DNA of 64,000 nucleotides from AcAMD-5 sp044343935 (GTDB lineage: Bacteria; Actinomycetota; Actinomycetes; S36-B12; UBA5976). Position 1 is the stretch's first letter. Every line of letters starts with the position of its first letter. The stretch is taken from NCBI GenBank assembly GCA_044343935.1, contig JBIJDU010000001.1:71411-135410 (forward strand), in the 5' to 3' direction. Below are positions 1 through 8,526 of this stretch, one piece after another. Under the pieces are notes generated by a model that saw only the letters and a program-made list of their open reading frames with translations, had not been told where the DNA came from and searched no databases. A program made the translations under genes and the position numbers.

Positions 1-454
1 CAGTACCAGGTTCTATCTGAGGGAGCGGGACGCCAGTTACTTCGGTACCTGTGCTGCAGCCCAGCACCTCAACTAATACCGCAAGCGATCTGGTGGCCAG
101 GGGATAACTAAATGCACTCACCCGTTCATCGCTTGGGGCAATCTCAACCCAGGCATAGCCCACATCGACTCGGCGATCATCTTGTGCTCGCAGCGCGCAA
201 GTAACGCGTGTTCCTGGATCGCGATTCACTTCAAACCTGGTGACCACAATTGATGCGCTAGGAATTTCAAACCCAGTTAATTTTCCAGCTGCTGGTAGAT
301 CGACATATTTACTGAAGCCCAATCCAACAAATGCTGCTACCGTAACAATTGCCAACGCACCAACTAGCCATAGTCCGAGATTGGAACCAGGCTTGGGGTA
401 ACGGGCTTTCACCTTTGGTGGTAATTGCTCCCATTGAGCTTTCGATAATGGCAT
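1..454 (-). CDS. DUF4307-type membrane protein (C-terminus cut by the window edge)
   Basis: The frame is open from an ATG at 454 to the window edge, giving at least 151 residues. The start has a Shine-Dalgarno-like AAGGA about 5 nt upstream. A hydrophilic N-terminus is followed by one membrane segment (about residues 27-46) and an extracytoplasmic domain with two cysteines that could form a disulfide. The family is assigned mainly from position: in M. tuberculosis a DUF4307 gene lies divergent from mca, exactly as here. The function of the family is unknown. The usual length is about 130-150 residues, so little should be missing. Confidence 0.7.
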   Translation of the reverse strand, partial: MPLSKAQWEQLPPKVKARYPKPGSNLGLWLVGALAIVTVAAFVGLGFSKYVDLPAAGKLTGFEIPSASIVVTRFEVNRDPGTRVTCALRAQDDRRVDVGYAWVEIAPSDERVSAFSYPLATRSLAVLVEVLGCSTGTEVTGVPLPQIEPGT

Positions 455-501
455 CGGTGTCCTTGCTTAATTGAGCCAAGGCTACTGCCAAACTATGTGC
501 C

Positions 502-1353
502 GTGACCCAACCATTGCGCTTGTTAGCCGTCCATGCTCATCCAGATGATGAATCCAGTAAAGGTGCTGGCACTGTTGCCCGATATGTAGCAGAAGGTGTT
601 TCGGTTCTAATTGTTACCGCAACCGGTGGCGAGCGTGGCGATATTTTGAATCAGAATTTTGTGATGCCCGAAAATGTTGAGCTGGCACAGATCCGCAAAG
701 CCGAAATGGCAGCAGCTCTGCAGGTATTGGGTTGCGATCATGTTTGGTTAGGTTTTATAGATAGCGGATATCCAGAAGGAGACCCCAAGCCACCGGTGCC
801 AGCAGATAGCTTTGCGGCACAAGATCTCGAAACAGCAAGTGCTAAGTTAATTGAAATATTTCGAGAGTTTCGGCCGCATGTCGTGCTCACTTACGATGAG
901 AATGGTGGTTATCCGCATCCAGACCACATTCGCACCCACGAGATAACAATGTTTGCTTATCAGAAAGCAGCAGACCCAAGTTATGCAAGTTCACTGCCAA
1001 CTTGGCAAGTACCAAAAATTTATTATCACCAAAACTTTAGTTATGAACGCGTGCTAACCATGCACGAAGCAATATTGGCAGCCAACATGGAAAGTCCATT
1101 TTCAGAATGGTTGAAAGATTGGGAGCGCGGCCCCAATCGAGTTACTACTAAAGTGAATTGCGCTGATTATTTTGACAAGCGCGATCTGGCACTTAAAGCG
1201 CATGCAACCCAGATCGATCCAGATGGACTTTGGTTTGCCTTTCCGCGCGATGTGGAGCGGAAAATTTGGCCCACTGAGGACTATGAATTAGCAGTAGATA
1301 ACGTAGGAGTAGCGTTACCCGAAGATGATTTATTCACTGGACTGCGAGGCTGA
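502..1353 (+). CDS. mca: Mycothiol S-conjugate amidase Mca
   Basis: This Zn-dependent hydrolase cleaves mycothiol S-conjugates to a mercapturic acid and GlcN-Ins, a detoxification step in actinobacteria. The N-terminal AHPDDESSKGAG motif (His13, Asp16) and the YPHPDHIRTHE motif near residue 140 are the LmbE/PIG-L metal-binding signatures. The SSKGAG form and the length of 283 residues fit Mca rather than the deacetylase MshB. The GTG start sits right at the conserved first strand; a hexamer AACTAT ends 5 nt upstream, so the mRNA may be leaderless. It heads a probable operon with the small membrane protein and the prenyl synthase, the same order as Rv1082-Rv1083-Rv1086. Confidence 0.9.
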   Translation: MTQPLRLLAVHAHPDDESSKGAGTVARYVAEGVSVLIVTATGGERGDILNQNFVMPENVELAQIRKAEMAAALQVLGCDHVWLGFIDSGYPEGDPKPPVPADSFAAQDLETASAKLIEIFREFRPHVVLTYDENGGYPHPDHIRTHEITMFAYQKAADPSYASSLPTWQVPKIYYHQNFSYERVLTMHEAILAANMESPFSEWLKDWERGPNRVTTKVNCADYFDKRDLALKAHATQIDPDGLWFAFPRDVERKIWPTEDYELAVDNVGVALPEDDLFTGLRG

Positions 1354-1355
1354 AC

Positions 1356-1508
1356 ATGGATGTATTGACTGAAGCTGATATGGCCGCAACCCCGGGCGTT
1401 TACTGGGGAATATTTGTGACCGGTCTGGCAATTGGATTTATTATTCTTGGTAGATCATTAATGAAGCGCCTTAAAAAACTAAACGACCGTGATCAAAGCG
1501 CTGAATAA
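1356..1508 (+). CDS. Small single-pass membrane protein downstream of mca
   Basis: This 50-residue frame starts 2 nt after the mca stop and ends directly before the next ATG. It has an acidic N-terminus, one hydrophobic helix (about residues 15-32) and a basic, hydrophilic tail (RSLMKRLKKLNDRDQ). A small membrane protein occupies this position in many actinobacteria (Rv1083 in M. tuberculosis). Tight packing between two real genes and the clear helix argue that it is translated. Its function is unknown; a membrane anchor or partner for a neighbour is possible but unproven. Confidence 0.7.
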   Translation: MDVLTEADMAATPGVYWGIFVTGLAIGFIILGRSLMKRLKKLNDRDQSAE

Positions 1509-2273
1509 ATGCTGTTAAAGAATTTACTGTATAAAGTATATGAAGCTCAGTTAGTTTCTGAACTTAAAGGTAAACAGTTGCCACAACATGTTGGCGTGAT
1601 TTTGGATGGAAATCGCCGCTGGGCAACCGGTAAAGGCACTAATTCAAAATCTGGTCATGCTGCTGGTGCTAAAAAGATACTTGAGTTTCTATATTGGTGT
1701 GATGAGTTAGATATTCCAGTGCGTACGCTGTGGTTGCTCTCAACTGAGAATTTACAGCGAGATGAAGCTGAATTAAACAATTTACTGGAAGTAATTGATG
1801 GCTCAGTTGCCCAATTAGCGCAAGCACAGCGGTGGCGAATAAATCTTGTTGGCGCAAAGGCTGCAATCCCAGCACCTTTGCTAGCCAGTGTAGAAAGTGC
1901 AGTTAGCGCAACAGCGTCACTAACTGATAAGCCAATAGTGAATGTGGCAATTGCTTATGGTGGTCGGCGTGAAGTAGTAGACGCAGTTAAATCATGGATT
2001 GAAATTGAATCTGCCAAAGGTCACTCAATGGCAGAACTAGTGGCATCCCTAACGGATGACCAAATTTCAGCTCATCTTTATACCAAAGGACAGCCAGATC
2101 CAGATTTAGTTATCCGCACCTCAGGTGAGCAGCGATTATCGGGTTTTCTACTTTGGCAGTCCGCCCACAGCGAGTTCTATTTCTGTGAAGCCTACTGGCC
2201 GGCATTTCGTCGAATTGATTTCTTGCGTGCCCTGCGTGCGTTTACGCAGCGACAACGTCGCTACGGTTTGTGA
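1509..2273 (+). CDS. Cis-prenyltransferase (Z-prenyl diphosphate synthase, UppS family)
   Basis: The enzyme extends allylic diphosphates with isopentenyl diphosphate in cis for polyprenyl carrier lipids. The HVGVILDGNRRWA diphosphate-binding motif lies near residue 27, followed by the GH-G-K region, the TLWLLSTENL segment and the C-terminal DLVIRTSGEQRLSGFLLWQ block that contributes IPP-binding Arg and Ser. Family length (254 residues) is normal. By position it matches Rv1086, a short-chain Z-farnesyl diphosphate synthase, but product length cannot be read from sequence alone; it could equally be the undecaprenyl diphosphate synthase. The ATG directly follows the stop of the upstream small gene, so the genes are probably co-transcribed. 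Confidence 0.88.
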   Translation: MLLKNLLYKVYEAQLVSELKGKQLPQHVGVILDGNRRWATGKGTNSKSGHAAGAKKILEFLYWCDELDIPVRTLWLLSTENLQRDEAELNNLLEVIDGSVAQLAQAQRWRINLVGAKAAIPAPLLASVESAVSATASLTDKPIVNVAIAYGGRREVVDAVKSWIEIESAKGHSMAELVASLTDDQISAHLYTKGQPDPDLVIRTSGEQRLSGFLLWQSAHSEFYFCEAYWPAFRRIDFLRALRAFTQRQRRYGL

Positions 2274-2358
2274 ACACTTGATATCGCTTGGGCGTGTCTC
2301 AACTAGTGGTTGAGGTTTGTGTGGAAATCTCCGGCTAATAACTAACCCGGGAGGCTGC

Positions 2359-3756
2359 GTGCCCGCTGCCCGTAAGTCATCAACTGCGCGAGTGGCTCGT
2401 GCCGCCAAATCAACATCGACGAGTTTAAAAGTAGCTGATCGAAAAACGGGCAATATCGCCGAGCTTAAACGAACTTATATTTTAGATACCAGTGTGCTGC
2501 TTTCAGATCCACGTGCGCTGCTTCGATTTGCTGAACATGATGTCGTGCTACCAGTTGTTGTAATAACTGAATTAGAAGCAAAACGATCACATCCAGAGTT
2601 GGGCTATTTTGCCCGTCAGGCACTTCGACTGTTAGATGATTTACGAATTGAGCATGGTCGATTAGATCAAGCAATCCCAATTGGCACCAGCGGCGGCACC
2701 TTGCGCGTTGAGTTAAATCATGCCAGCGGGGATTCGCTTCCGGCGGGATTGCGACTGGGCGATAACGACACTCGAATCCTTTCAGTTGCGGCCTCACTTG
2801 CTAGTGAAGGCGGTGAAGTTGTAATAGTTTCTAAAGATCTACCAATGCGAGTTAAAGCATCTTCAGTTGGGTTAACTGCCGAGGAATATAAAGCCGAATT
2901 TGTGGTTACCACAGGTTGGAACGGCGTGGTTGAGTTAAATGTTGGTTCAAAAATCTTAGATGAGTTATACAAATCTGGTTCAGCCATGATTGCTGATGCC
3001 CAACAACTCCCAACTCACACTGGCTTGGTGCTTAATAGCGAGAAAAATTCCGCCCTTGGTCGAGTGCTGCCAAATGGTTCGGTGCAATTGATTCGAGGCG
3101 ATGTGGAAGTGTTTGGGATTCGGGGCAGAAGCGCGGAACAACGTATCGCACTGGATTTATTGCTTGATGACGAAGTTGGCATTGTTTCGCTTGGTGGCCG
3201 CGCCGGCACTGGCAAGAGTGCATTGGCACTTTGTGCGGGTTTGGAGCAAACCTTGGAACGAGGCAAGCATCGCTCCATCATGGTGTTCCGGCCGTTATAT
3301 GCCGTAGGTGGGCAAGAGCTGGGTTATTTGCCAGGCACAGAAGGCGAGAAAATGTCGCCGTGGGCTCAAGCAGTGTTTGACACGTTAGGTGCGGTTACTT
3401 CTCGGGAAGTAATTGATGAAGTGATGGCACGTGGGATGCTTGAAGTTTTGCCACTAACTCATATTCGCGGTAGATCACTGCATGATGCTTTTGTCATTGT
3501 TGATGAAGCGCAATCATTAGAGCGAAATGTGCTGCTTACTGTGCTCTCTCGCATTGGCCGTGGCTCAAAAGTGGTGCTCACCCATGATGTCGCGCAGCGA
3601 GACAATTTACGAGTTGGTCGGTATGACGGCATCGCTGCGGTGATCGAGAAACTCAAGGGCCACTCGCTGTTTGCCCATGTCACATTAACCAGATCTGAGC
3701 GCTCACCTATTGCGGCGATGGTCACCGAATTGCTGGAGGAGATCCCTGGGTTGTGA
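2359..3756 (+). CDS. phoH2: PIN-PhoH fusion ATPase (PhoH2-like)
   Basis: The N-terminal PIN nuclease fold (about residues 35-170, opening with YILDTSVLLSDP) is followed by a PhoH helicase-type ATPase. Walker A is GGRAGTGKS near residue 280 and Walker B is VIVDEAQ near residue 381. Mycobacterial PhoH2 is an RNA helicase and ribonuclease; the same is inferred here. The start chosen is GTG at 2359, preceded by GGGAGG at 2349-2354, which is far better than a TTG 42 nt upstream that lacks a ribosome site. A basic, Ser/Ala-rich leader of about 30 residues precedes the PIN domain. The locus order (phoH2 near fum-xseB-xseA-ispH-ychF) is that of other actinobacteria. Confidence 0.9.
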   Translation: MPAARKSSTARVARAAKSTSTSLKVADRKTGNIAELKRTYILDTSVLLSDPRALLRFAEHDVVLPVVVITELEAKRSHPELGYFARQALRLLDDLRIEHGRLDQAIPIGTSGGTLRVELNHASGDSLPAGLRLGDNDTRILSVAASLASEGGEVVIVSKDLPMRVKASSVGLTAEEYKAEFVVTTGWNGVVELNVGSKILDELYKSGSAMIADAQQLPTHTGLVLNSEKNSALGRVLPNGSVQLIRGDVEVFGIRGRSAEQRIALDLLLDDEVGIVSLGGRAGTGKSALALCAGLEQTLERGKHRSIMVFRPLYAVGGQELGYLPGTEGEKMSPWAQAVFDTLGAVTSREVIDEVMARGMLEVLPLTHIRGRSLHDAFVIVDEAQSLERNVLLTVLSRIGRGSKVVLTHDVAQRDNLRVGRYDGIAAVIEKLKGHSLFAHVTLTRSERSPIAAMVTELLEEIPGL

Positions 3757-3875
3757 CTCAGGTCACAGCATTCTGGTCTAAATGTCCGTTTTGAGATGTT
3801 TATTTGCACAAAATTTCCAACTCGCGTGAGTGGATATCTCCCACCTTGGCCGATGTTTTAGGGCACCCTGTTCTC

Positions 3876-4424
3876 ATGACTCGCGCCGTTAAGCCTTGGG
3901 CCCTGCCGCTAACTGCCATGGCAGTTGTCTTTGCGGTGCTGCCAGCAGCAGCGGCCAGCACTGAACCAACCTGCACACCGGGCACCGAGGGCTGTCCCGT
4001 GGTCAGCATTCAAGATCAATCGGTCGAAGCGGTACCTACAACACCGGAAACAACAGCTGAAATTGAGCCGCGCGTGCGGCAGACCGCACGAGAGCGCTCG
4101 CCCCATCATTTTGCGTCTAAGTCTTACAACCGCTGGTTCGCCGAGCTTTACATCAAGCGGGTCTATGGCTGGAATAAATACAACTGGAAGTGCTTGGACA
4201 AACTATGGCAACTGGAGAGCGGCTGGAATGAGTTAGCCAAGAACCGTCGCTCTGGCGCGTATGGCATCCCACAGGCTCTGCCGGGCAAGAAGATGGCAGT
4301 GATGGGTAAGAATTGGAGATCTAATCCGGAAGTGCAGATTAAATGGGGCGCTTCTTACATTAAGAGTCGATACAAGTCACCGTGCAAAGCGTTAGCGTTC
4401 ATGGAACGCCGCGGTTGGTACTAA
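3876..4424 (+). CDS. Secreted lytic-transglycosylase-like protein
   Basis: A signal peptide (about residues 1-27, ending near AAAAS) is followed by a Thr/Pro/Glu-rich linker with two cysteines and a C-terminal domain containing KLWQLESGWNELAKN and GAYGIPQALPGKKM. These resemble the catalytic Glu region and the G-GIPQA motif of the lysozyme-like/SLT fold in small actinobacterial cell-wall proteins. The predicted role is peptidoglycan cleavage or binding outside the membrane; activity is not proven. ATG 3876 is chosen because CACCCT at 3864-3869 ends 6 nt upstream, matching the leaderless pattern of the window, and because the signal peptide begins there. The stop overlaps that of the convergent fumarase gene by 4 bp. 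Confidence 0.75.
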   Translation: MTRAVKPWALPLTAMAVVFAVLPAAAASTEPTCTPGTEGCPVVSIQDQSVEAVPTTPETTAEIEPRVRQTARERSPHHFASKSYNRWFAELYIKRVYGWNKYNWKCLDKLWQLESGWNELAKNRRSGAYGIPQALPGKKMAVMGKNWRSNPEVQIKWGASYIKSRYKSPCKALAFMERRGWY

Positions 4425-6076
4425 CTCTTAACTGGAATTGTTAGCGCAATTGGTCGCAGCGTATCGGCATAAAAATCATTTCCCTTATCGTCAATCACGA
4501 TAAATGCTGGGAAGTTCTTTACTTCAATTTTCCAGACTGCTTCCATCCCTAACTCTGGAAAATCTAGTACTTCAACATTTGTAATGTTGTCATGCGCTAA
4601 CCGCGCTGCTGGGCCACCAATTGATCCGAGATAGAACCCACCGTATTTTTTGCAGGCATTGGTTACTTCAGCACTGCGATTACCTTTGGCTAGCATCACC
4701 ATCGAGCCACCCGCAGCTTGGAACCGCTCTACGTAAGTGTCCATTCTTCCTGCAGTCGTTGGGCCAAAGGAACCACTTGGCATACCAGCAGGTGTTTTTG
4801 CCGGACCAGCGTAATAAACCGCATAATCTTTAAAGTACTGCGGCAGCTCTTCGCCCCGATCTAGCATCTCAGCAACTTTGGCATGCGCTAAATCTCTTGC
4901 CACAATTAAGGTGCCAGTGAGGCTAAGTCGAGTTTTAACTGGATGCTGACTTAACTGATATCTAACTTCTTGCATTGGCCTTGATAAATCAATTTCAACA
5001 ACACCAGAGTCATCACTTTGGGTTACCTCTGGCAAATACTTTGCTGGATCAGTTTCTAGCTGTTCTAAGAAAATACCTTCTTTAGTTATCTTGCCCAAAA
5101 TTTGTCGATCTGCGGAACAAGAAACTGCAATTGCAACTGGGCAAGAAGCACCATGGCGCGGCAATCGAATTACTCGCACATCGTGGCAGAAATACTTGCC
5201 ACCAAATTGAGCGCCAATACCAAAGCTCTGCGTTAACTTCAGCACTTCTTGCTCTAATTCCAGATCTCTAAATGCATGTCCTAACTCGCTGCCTTCAGTT
5301 GGCAGCGTATCTAGATATCTAGCTGAGGCTAGCTTTGCTGTTTTTAAGGTGTATTCCGCCGAGGTGCCGCCGATAACAATGGCTAAGTGATACGGCGGAC
5401 AAGCTGAAGTTCCAATTGCCCGTAGTTTTTCATCTAACCAACTCATTAACTTGGTTGGATTCAATAATGCTTTAGTTTCTTGGTAAAGCAAAGATTTATT
5501 TGCCGAGCCGCCACCTTTGGCAATAAACAAAAATTGATATTCAGCCGCTTCAGCCGGATCAGTGTTGGCACCAATCTCAATTTGTGCTGGCATGTTGGTA
5601 CCAGTATTTTTTTCATTAAACACGGTAAGCGGAGCAAGTTGGGAATAGCGAAGATTTAATTTCTGATAGGCCTCATACATACCTTTGCTAATGGCAACTT
5701 CATCATCACCTGGAGTTAAGACATGCATACCGCGCTCTGCCTTAACGATGGCAGTTCCAGTGTCCTGACACATCGGCAGCACCCCGCCAGCAGAAATGTT
5801 GGCATTCTTAAGCAAATCAAGTGCAACGAAGCGGTCATTTGGGCTAGCTTCGGGATCATCAATAATTTTCCGAAGTTGGGCTAAGTGAGAAGAGCGAAGC
5901 AGATGCTGCGAATCTTTAATTGCCTCAAAACTTAAGCGCTCAATTGCTCCAGGTGTAACTTGTAAAAATTCGCGGCCATCGACAGTTATCGTGCTGACTC
6001 CCTCTGTTGAGATTAGGCGATACTCAGTTGTGTCATCACCTAGCGGCAACAGTGGGGTGTAGTTGAAGTCAGTCAT
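4421..6076 (-). CDS. fum: Class I (Fe-S) fumarate hydratase
   Basis: Converts fumarate and malate in the TCA cycle. The 551-residue length, the PMCQDTGTA motif near residue 100 and the GTSACPPYHLAIVIGG segment identify the iron-sulfur class I family (FumA/FumB-like), with fused alpha and beta domains; the C-terminal FGPTTAGRMD region is the beta part. The ATG at 6076 is preferred because GAGG lies about 8 nt upstream inside the end of xseB; in-frame ATGs at 6082 and 6088 are alternatives. It overlaps xseB by 8 bp, so the two are translationally coupled. M. tuberculosis carries a class II enzyme in this locus, whereas Streptomyces has both. Confidence 0.93.
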   Translation of the reverse strand: MTDFNYTPLLPLGDDTTEYRLISTEGVSTITVDGREFLQVTPGAIERLSFEAIKDSQHLLRSSHLAQLRKIIDDPEASPNDRFVALDLLKNANISAGGVLPMCQDTGTAIVKAERGMHVLTPGDDEVAISKGMYEAYQKLNLRYSQLAPLTVFNEKNTGTNMPAQIEIGANTDPAEAAEYQFLFIAKGGGSANKSLLYQETKALLNPTKLMSWLDEKLRAIGTSACPPYHLAIVIGGTSAEYTLKTAKLASARYLDTLPTEGSELGHAFRDLELEQEVLKLTQSFGIGAQFGGKYFCHDVRVIRLPRHGASCPVAIAVSCSADRQILGKITKEGIFLEQLETDPAKYLPEVTQSDDSGVVEIDLSRPMQEVRYQLSQHPVKTRLSLTGTLIVARDLAHAKVAEMLDRGEELPQYFKDYAVYYAGPAKTPAGMPSGSFGPTTAGRMDTYVERFQAAGGSMVMLAKGNRSAEVTNACKKYGGFYLGSIGGPAARLAHDNITNVEVLDFPELGMEAVWKIEVKNFPAFIVIDDKGNDFYADTLRPIALTIPVKS

Positions 6077-6305
6077 CTTCATCCTCATCTTCAGTATCTA
6101 GCGCAGCTAGCTTTGCTTGGGCGTTCGCTAAAAATTCATCACAAATTCGCGCTAGCAATTCACCGCGCTCCCAGATTGCAATTGAATGTTCTAGTTCTAA
6201 TTCGCCAGATTCCATTAATTCAACAACTTCAGTCAATGCGGCTCGGGCAGCCTCGTAGCCCAACTTGGTGGGGTCGCTGCCACCTGGCAACTTGATCTCG
6301 CTCAT
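6069..6305 (-). CDS. xseB: Exodeoxyribonuclease VII small subunit
   Basis: At 78 residues this is normal for XseB, the small subunit that assembles with XseA to degrade single-stranded DNA. The helical core (GYEAARAALTEVVELMESGELELEHSIA in part) is the family signature, and the C-terminus is an acidic Asp/Glu run. Unusually for a bacterial pair, xseB is divergent from xseA and heads the transcript of fumarase. TAAAGT (plus strand 6312-6317) ends 6 nt before the ATG and there is no ribosome site, so a leaderless mRNA is predicted. Confidence 0.92.
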   Translation of the reverse strand: MSEIKLPGGSDPTKLGYEAARAALTEVVELMESGELELEHSIAIWERGELLARICDEFLANAQAKLAALDTEDEDEDD

Positions 6306-6336
6306 ACCCGCACTTTACGCGCCTTAGGCTAGGCGG
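6306..6336. promoter_or_regulatory. Back-to-back leaderless promoters between xseB and xseA
   Basis: Only 31 bp separate the two start codons. On the minus strand TAAAGT (6312-6317) ends 6 nt before the xseB ATG; on the plus strand TAGGCT (6325-6330) ends 6 nt before the xseA GTG. The -10 boxes are 7 bp apart, so each -35 region must lie inside the other gene. The boxes are read directly; promoter activity is inferred. Confidence 0.65.
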
Positions 6337-7551
6337 GTGAGTTTTGGTGCAGATCCGAGCAGCGCAGTTCCAGTCCGGGACGTGGTGGCGCGACTTAAGG
6401 ACTACCTGAAGAAATTGCCTGCGGTTTGGGTGGAAGGTCAATTAGCGGAAGTTAAAGATCGGCCTGGCTCGCAAGTGATCTTTGCCACTTTCCGTGATTT
6501 ACACACTGATGTTTCCATTTCAACTGCTGCTACCAGAAGTATCTTGGGAAATGACAGCAAGCATTTAGTTGAAGGCAATCGCGTGCTGCTGCAGTTACAA
6601 CCTGAGATCTGGCCTAGACGTGGTGAGTTGCAACTTCGCATATTAGCGATTCGGCCGGTTGGTTTAGGCGAGTTGCTGGCGCGCTTAGAAGCGTTGAAAC
6701 AATTGTTGGCAGATGAAGGATTATTTGATTCGACTCGAAAAAAGCCGCTGCCATTTTTACCAACCAAGATTGGACTGATCTGTGGGCGAGGTAGTGCGGC
6801 TATGCATGATGTTTTAGTGAATGCAAAAGTTCGCTGGCCACTGGTGCAATTTAAAGTTAACGAAGTTGCAGTTCAGGGGGATAGCGCTGTTAAGGAAGTA
6901 GCAGCGGCATTAATTGAACTTGATGCTAATCCAGAAGTTGATGTCATCATTATTGCGCGAGGTGGTGGATCACTAGAAGATCTGTTGCCGTTCTCGGATG
7001 AAGGCTTAATTCGGTTGGTAGCTAAGCTCAAAACGCCAGTAGTTAGTGCGATTGGGCATGAACAAGATATTCCGTTATTAGATTTTGTAGCTGACTTGCG
7101 GGCCTCAACTCCTACTGATGCTGCACGCAAAGTAGTTCCAAGTTTGGCTGAGGAGAAAGATTTCATCAGTAGTTTGATTTATCGGCTGCAGCGTGAGGTA
7201 TATTCAATTATTCGAGATGAGCAAGCAGGATTGTTTGAGTTACAGCGCGTCTTGCTACAACTGCACCCAAAAACTCAGTTACTAAATCAAAAACAATGGT
7301 TAACCCAGCAGCAATACTTGTTGCGCAATTCGTTGACGACGCAATTAGCAGCTGCGACTAATGAAGTGGCCGCAGCCAGCGCCACGATTAGAGCCTTATC
7401 ACCGGAAGGAACACTTGCGCGCGGGTATGCAATTGTTCGATCAACTCAAAATGAGTTAATTACAAAGCCGCCAGCGGCGGGCACTGGGCTTTCAATTCGG
7501 GTGGCCTCAGGAGAGTTTGCGGCGGTTGCTGGCGAACAAGCGGATCACTAA
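6337..7551 (+). CDS. xseA: Exodeoxyribonuclease VII large subunit
   Basis: Catalytic subunit of exonuclease VII, processing single-stranded DNA. An N-terminal OB fold (about residues 10-100, VWVEGQLAEVKDR) is followed by the catalytic domain with GLICGRGSAAMHDV, VIIIARGGGSLEDLLPFSDE and VSAIGHEQD, all family hallmarks, then a coiled-coil region and the C-terminal LARGYAIV motif. The 404-residue length is usual for actinobacteria. The GTG start is set by the TAGGCT hexamer 6 nt upstream; no ribosome site is present. Confidence 0.95.
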   Translation: MSFGADPSSAVPVRDVVARLKDYLKKLPAVWVEGQLAEVKDRPGSQVIFATFRDLHTDVSISTAATRSILGNDSKHLVEGNRVLLQLQPEIWPRRGELQLRILAIRPVGLGELLARLEALKQLLADEGLFDSTRKKPLPFLPTKIGLICGRGSAAMHDVLVNAKVRWPLVQFKVNEVAVQGDSAVKEVAAALIELDANPEVDVIIIARGGGSLEDLLPFSDEGLIRLVAKLKTPVVSAIGHEQDIPLLDFVADLRASTPTDAARKVVPSLAEEKDFISSLIYRLQREVYSIIRDEQAGLFELQRVLLQLHPKTQLLNQKQWLTQQQYLLRNSLTTQLAAATNEVAAASATIRALSPEGTLARGYAIVRSTQNELITKPPAAGTGLSIRVASGEFAAVAGEQADH

Positions 7552-7572
7552 TTAGCCCTCTATTCTTAGGCC

Positions 7573-8526
7573 ATGGCTAAAAAAGTTCTCATTGCTGCCC
7601 CGCGCGGCTATTGCGCTGGTGTAGATCGAGCAGTTATTACAGTAGAGCAAACCTTAGATTTATATGGTGCGCCAGTTTATGTCCGCAAGCAAATTGTGCA
7701 TAACAAACATGTAGTAGAGGACTTAGAAGCTCGCGGCGCAATTTTCGTTGAAGAATTAGATGAAGTGCCACCAGGCAGCACGGTAGTTTTCTCAGCACAT
7801 GGTGTTTCACCGGCCGTTCATGCGCAAGCTGCTGTATTGAATTTAAAAACAATTGATGCCACCTGCCCGTTGGTAACTAAAGTGCATCAGGAAGCTAAGC
7901 GATTTGCCGCTGAGGATTATCAGATTTTGTTGATCGGCCATGAAGGTCATGAAGAGGTTGAAGGAACTGCGGGTGAAGCGCCAGAACATATTCAACTTGT
8001 TGATGGCTTGGATGCCGCAGATAACGTCAAGATTGATCCAAATCGACCAGTTGCTTGGTTGTCGCAAACCACGCTTTCCGTTGATGAGACCATCGAAACG
8101 GTAGATCGACTTCGTGCGCGGTTGCCAATGCTGATTGATCCACCAAGCGATGACATCTGCTACGCAACTCAAAATCGACAAGGTGCAGTTAAGGCAATAG
8201 CACCACAAGTTGACCTATTAATTGTGGTTGGCTCTGGCAACTCCAGCAACAGCGTTAGATTGGTTGAAGTTGGCCTGGAAGCAGGAGCCAAAGCCTCTTA
8301 CCGAGTTGATAATTTCACTGAATGTAAAGAGGAATGGTTAGCAGGTGTGGAGACGGTTGGCTTGACGTCAGGTGCATCAGTGCCCGAATCACTAGTTGAC
8401 GGCGTACTCAACTGGTTAGCCGAGCGCGGATTTGGCGATGTGGAAGAAGTTAAAACCGCCGAAGAGCGATTAGTTTTTGCTACCCCACCAGAGCTTCGCA
8501 AAGCACAAAAAGCCGCAACTAAATAA
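7573..8526 (+). CDS. ispH: 4-hydroxy-3-methylbut-2-enyl diphosphate reductase
   Basis: Last enzyme of the MEP isoprenoid pathway; makes IPP and DMAPP with a [4Fe-4S] cluster. The three cluster cysteines are in APRGYCAGV (about residue 14), DATCPLVTKVH (about 98) and CYATQNRQ (about 196), with the conserved SAHGVSP and VVGSGNSSNSVRL segments. TATTCT (7561-7566) ends 6 nt before the ATG, predicting a leaderless message. It supplies precursors for the cis-prenyltransferase near the start of the window and, indirectly, for retinal of the rhodopsin. The stop abuts the stop of the convergent membrane gene with no gap. Confidence 0.96.
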   Translation: MAKKVLIAAPRGYCAGVDRAVITVEQTLDLYGAPVYVRKQIVHNKHVVEDLEARGAIFVEELDEVPPGSTVVFSAHGVSPAVHAQAAVLNLKTIDATCPLVTKVHQEAKRFAAEDYQILLIGHEGHEEVEGTAGEAPEHIQLVDGLDAADNVKIDPNRPVAWLSQTTLSVDETIETVDRLRARLPMLIDPPSDDICYATQNRQGAVKAIAPQVDLLIVVGSGNSSNSVRLVEVGLEAGAKASYRVDNFTECKEEWLAGVETVGLTSGASVPESLVDGVLNWLAERGFGDVEEVKTAEERLVFATPPELRKAQKAATK

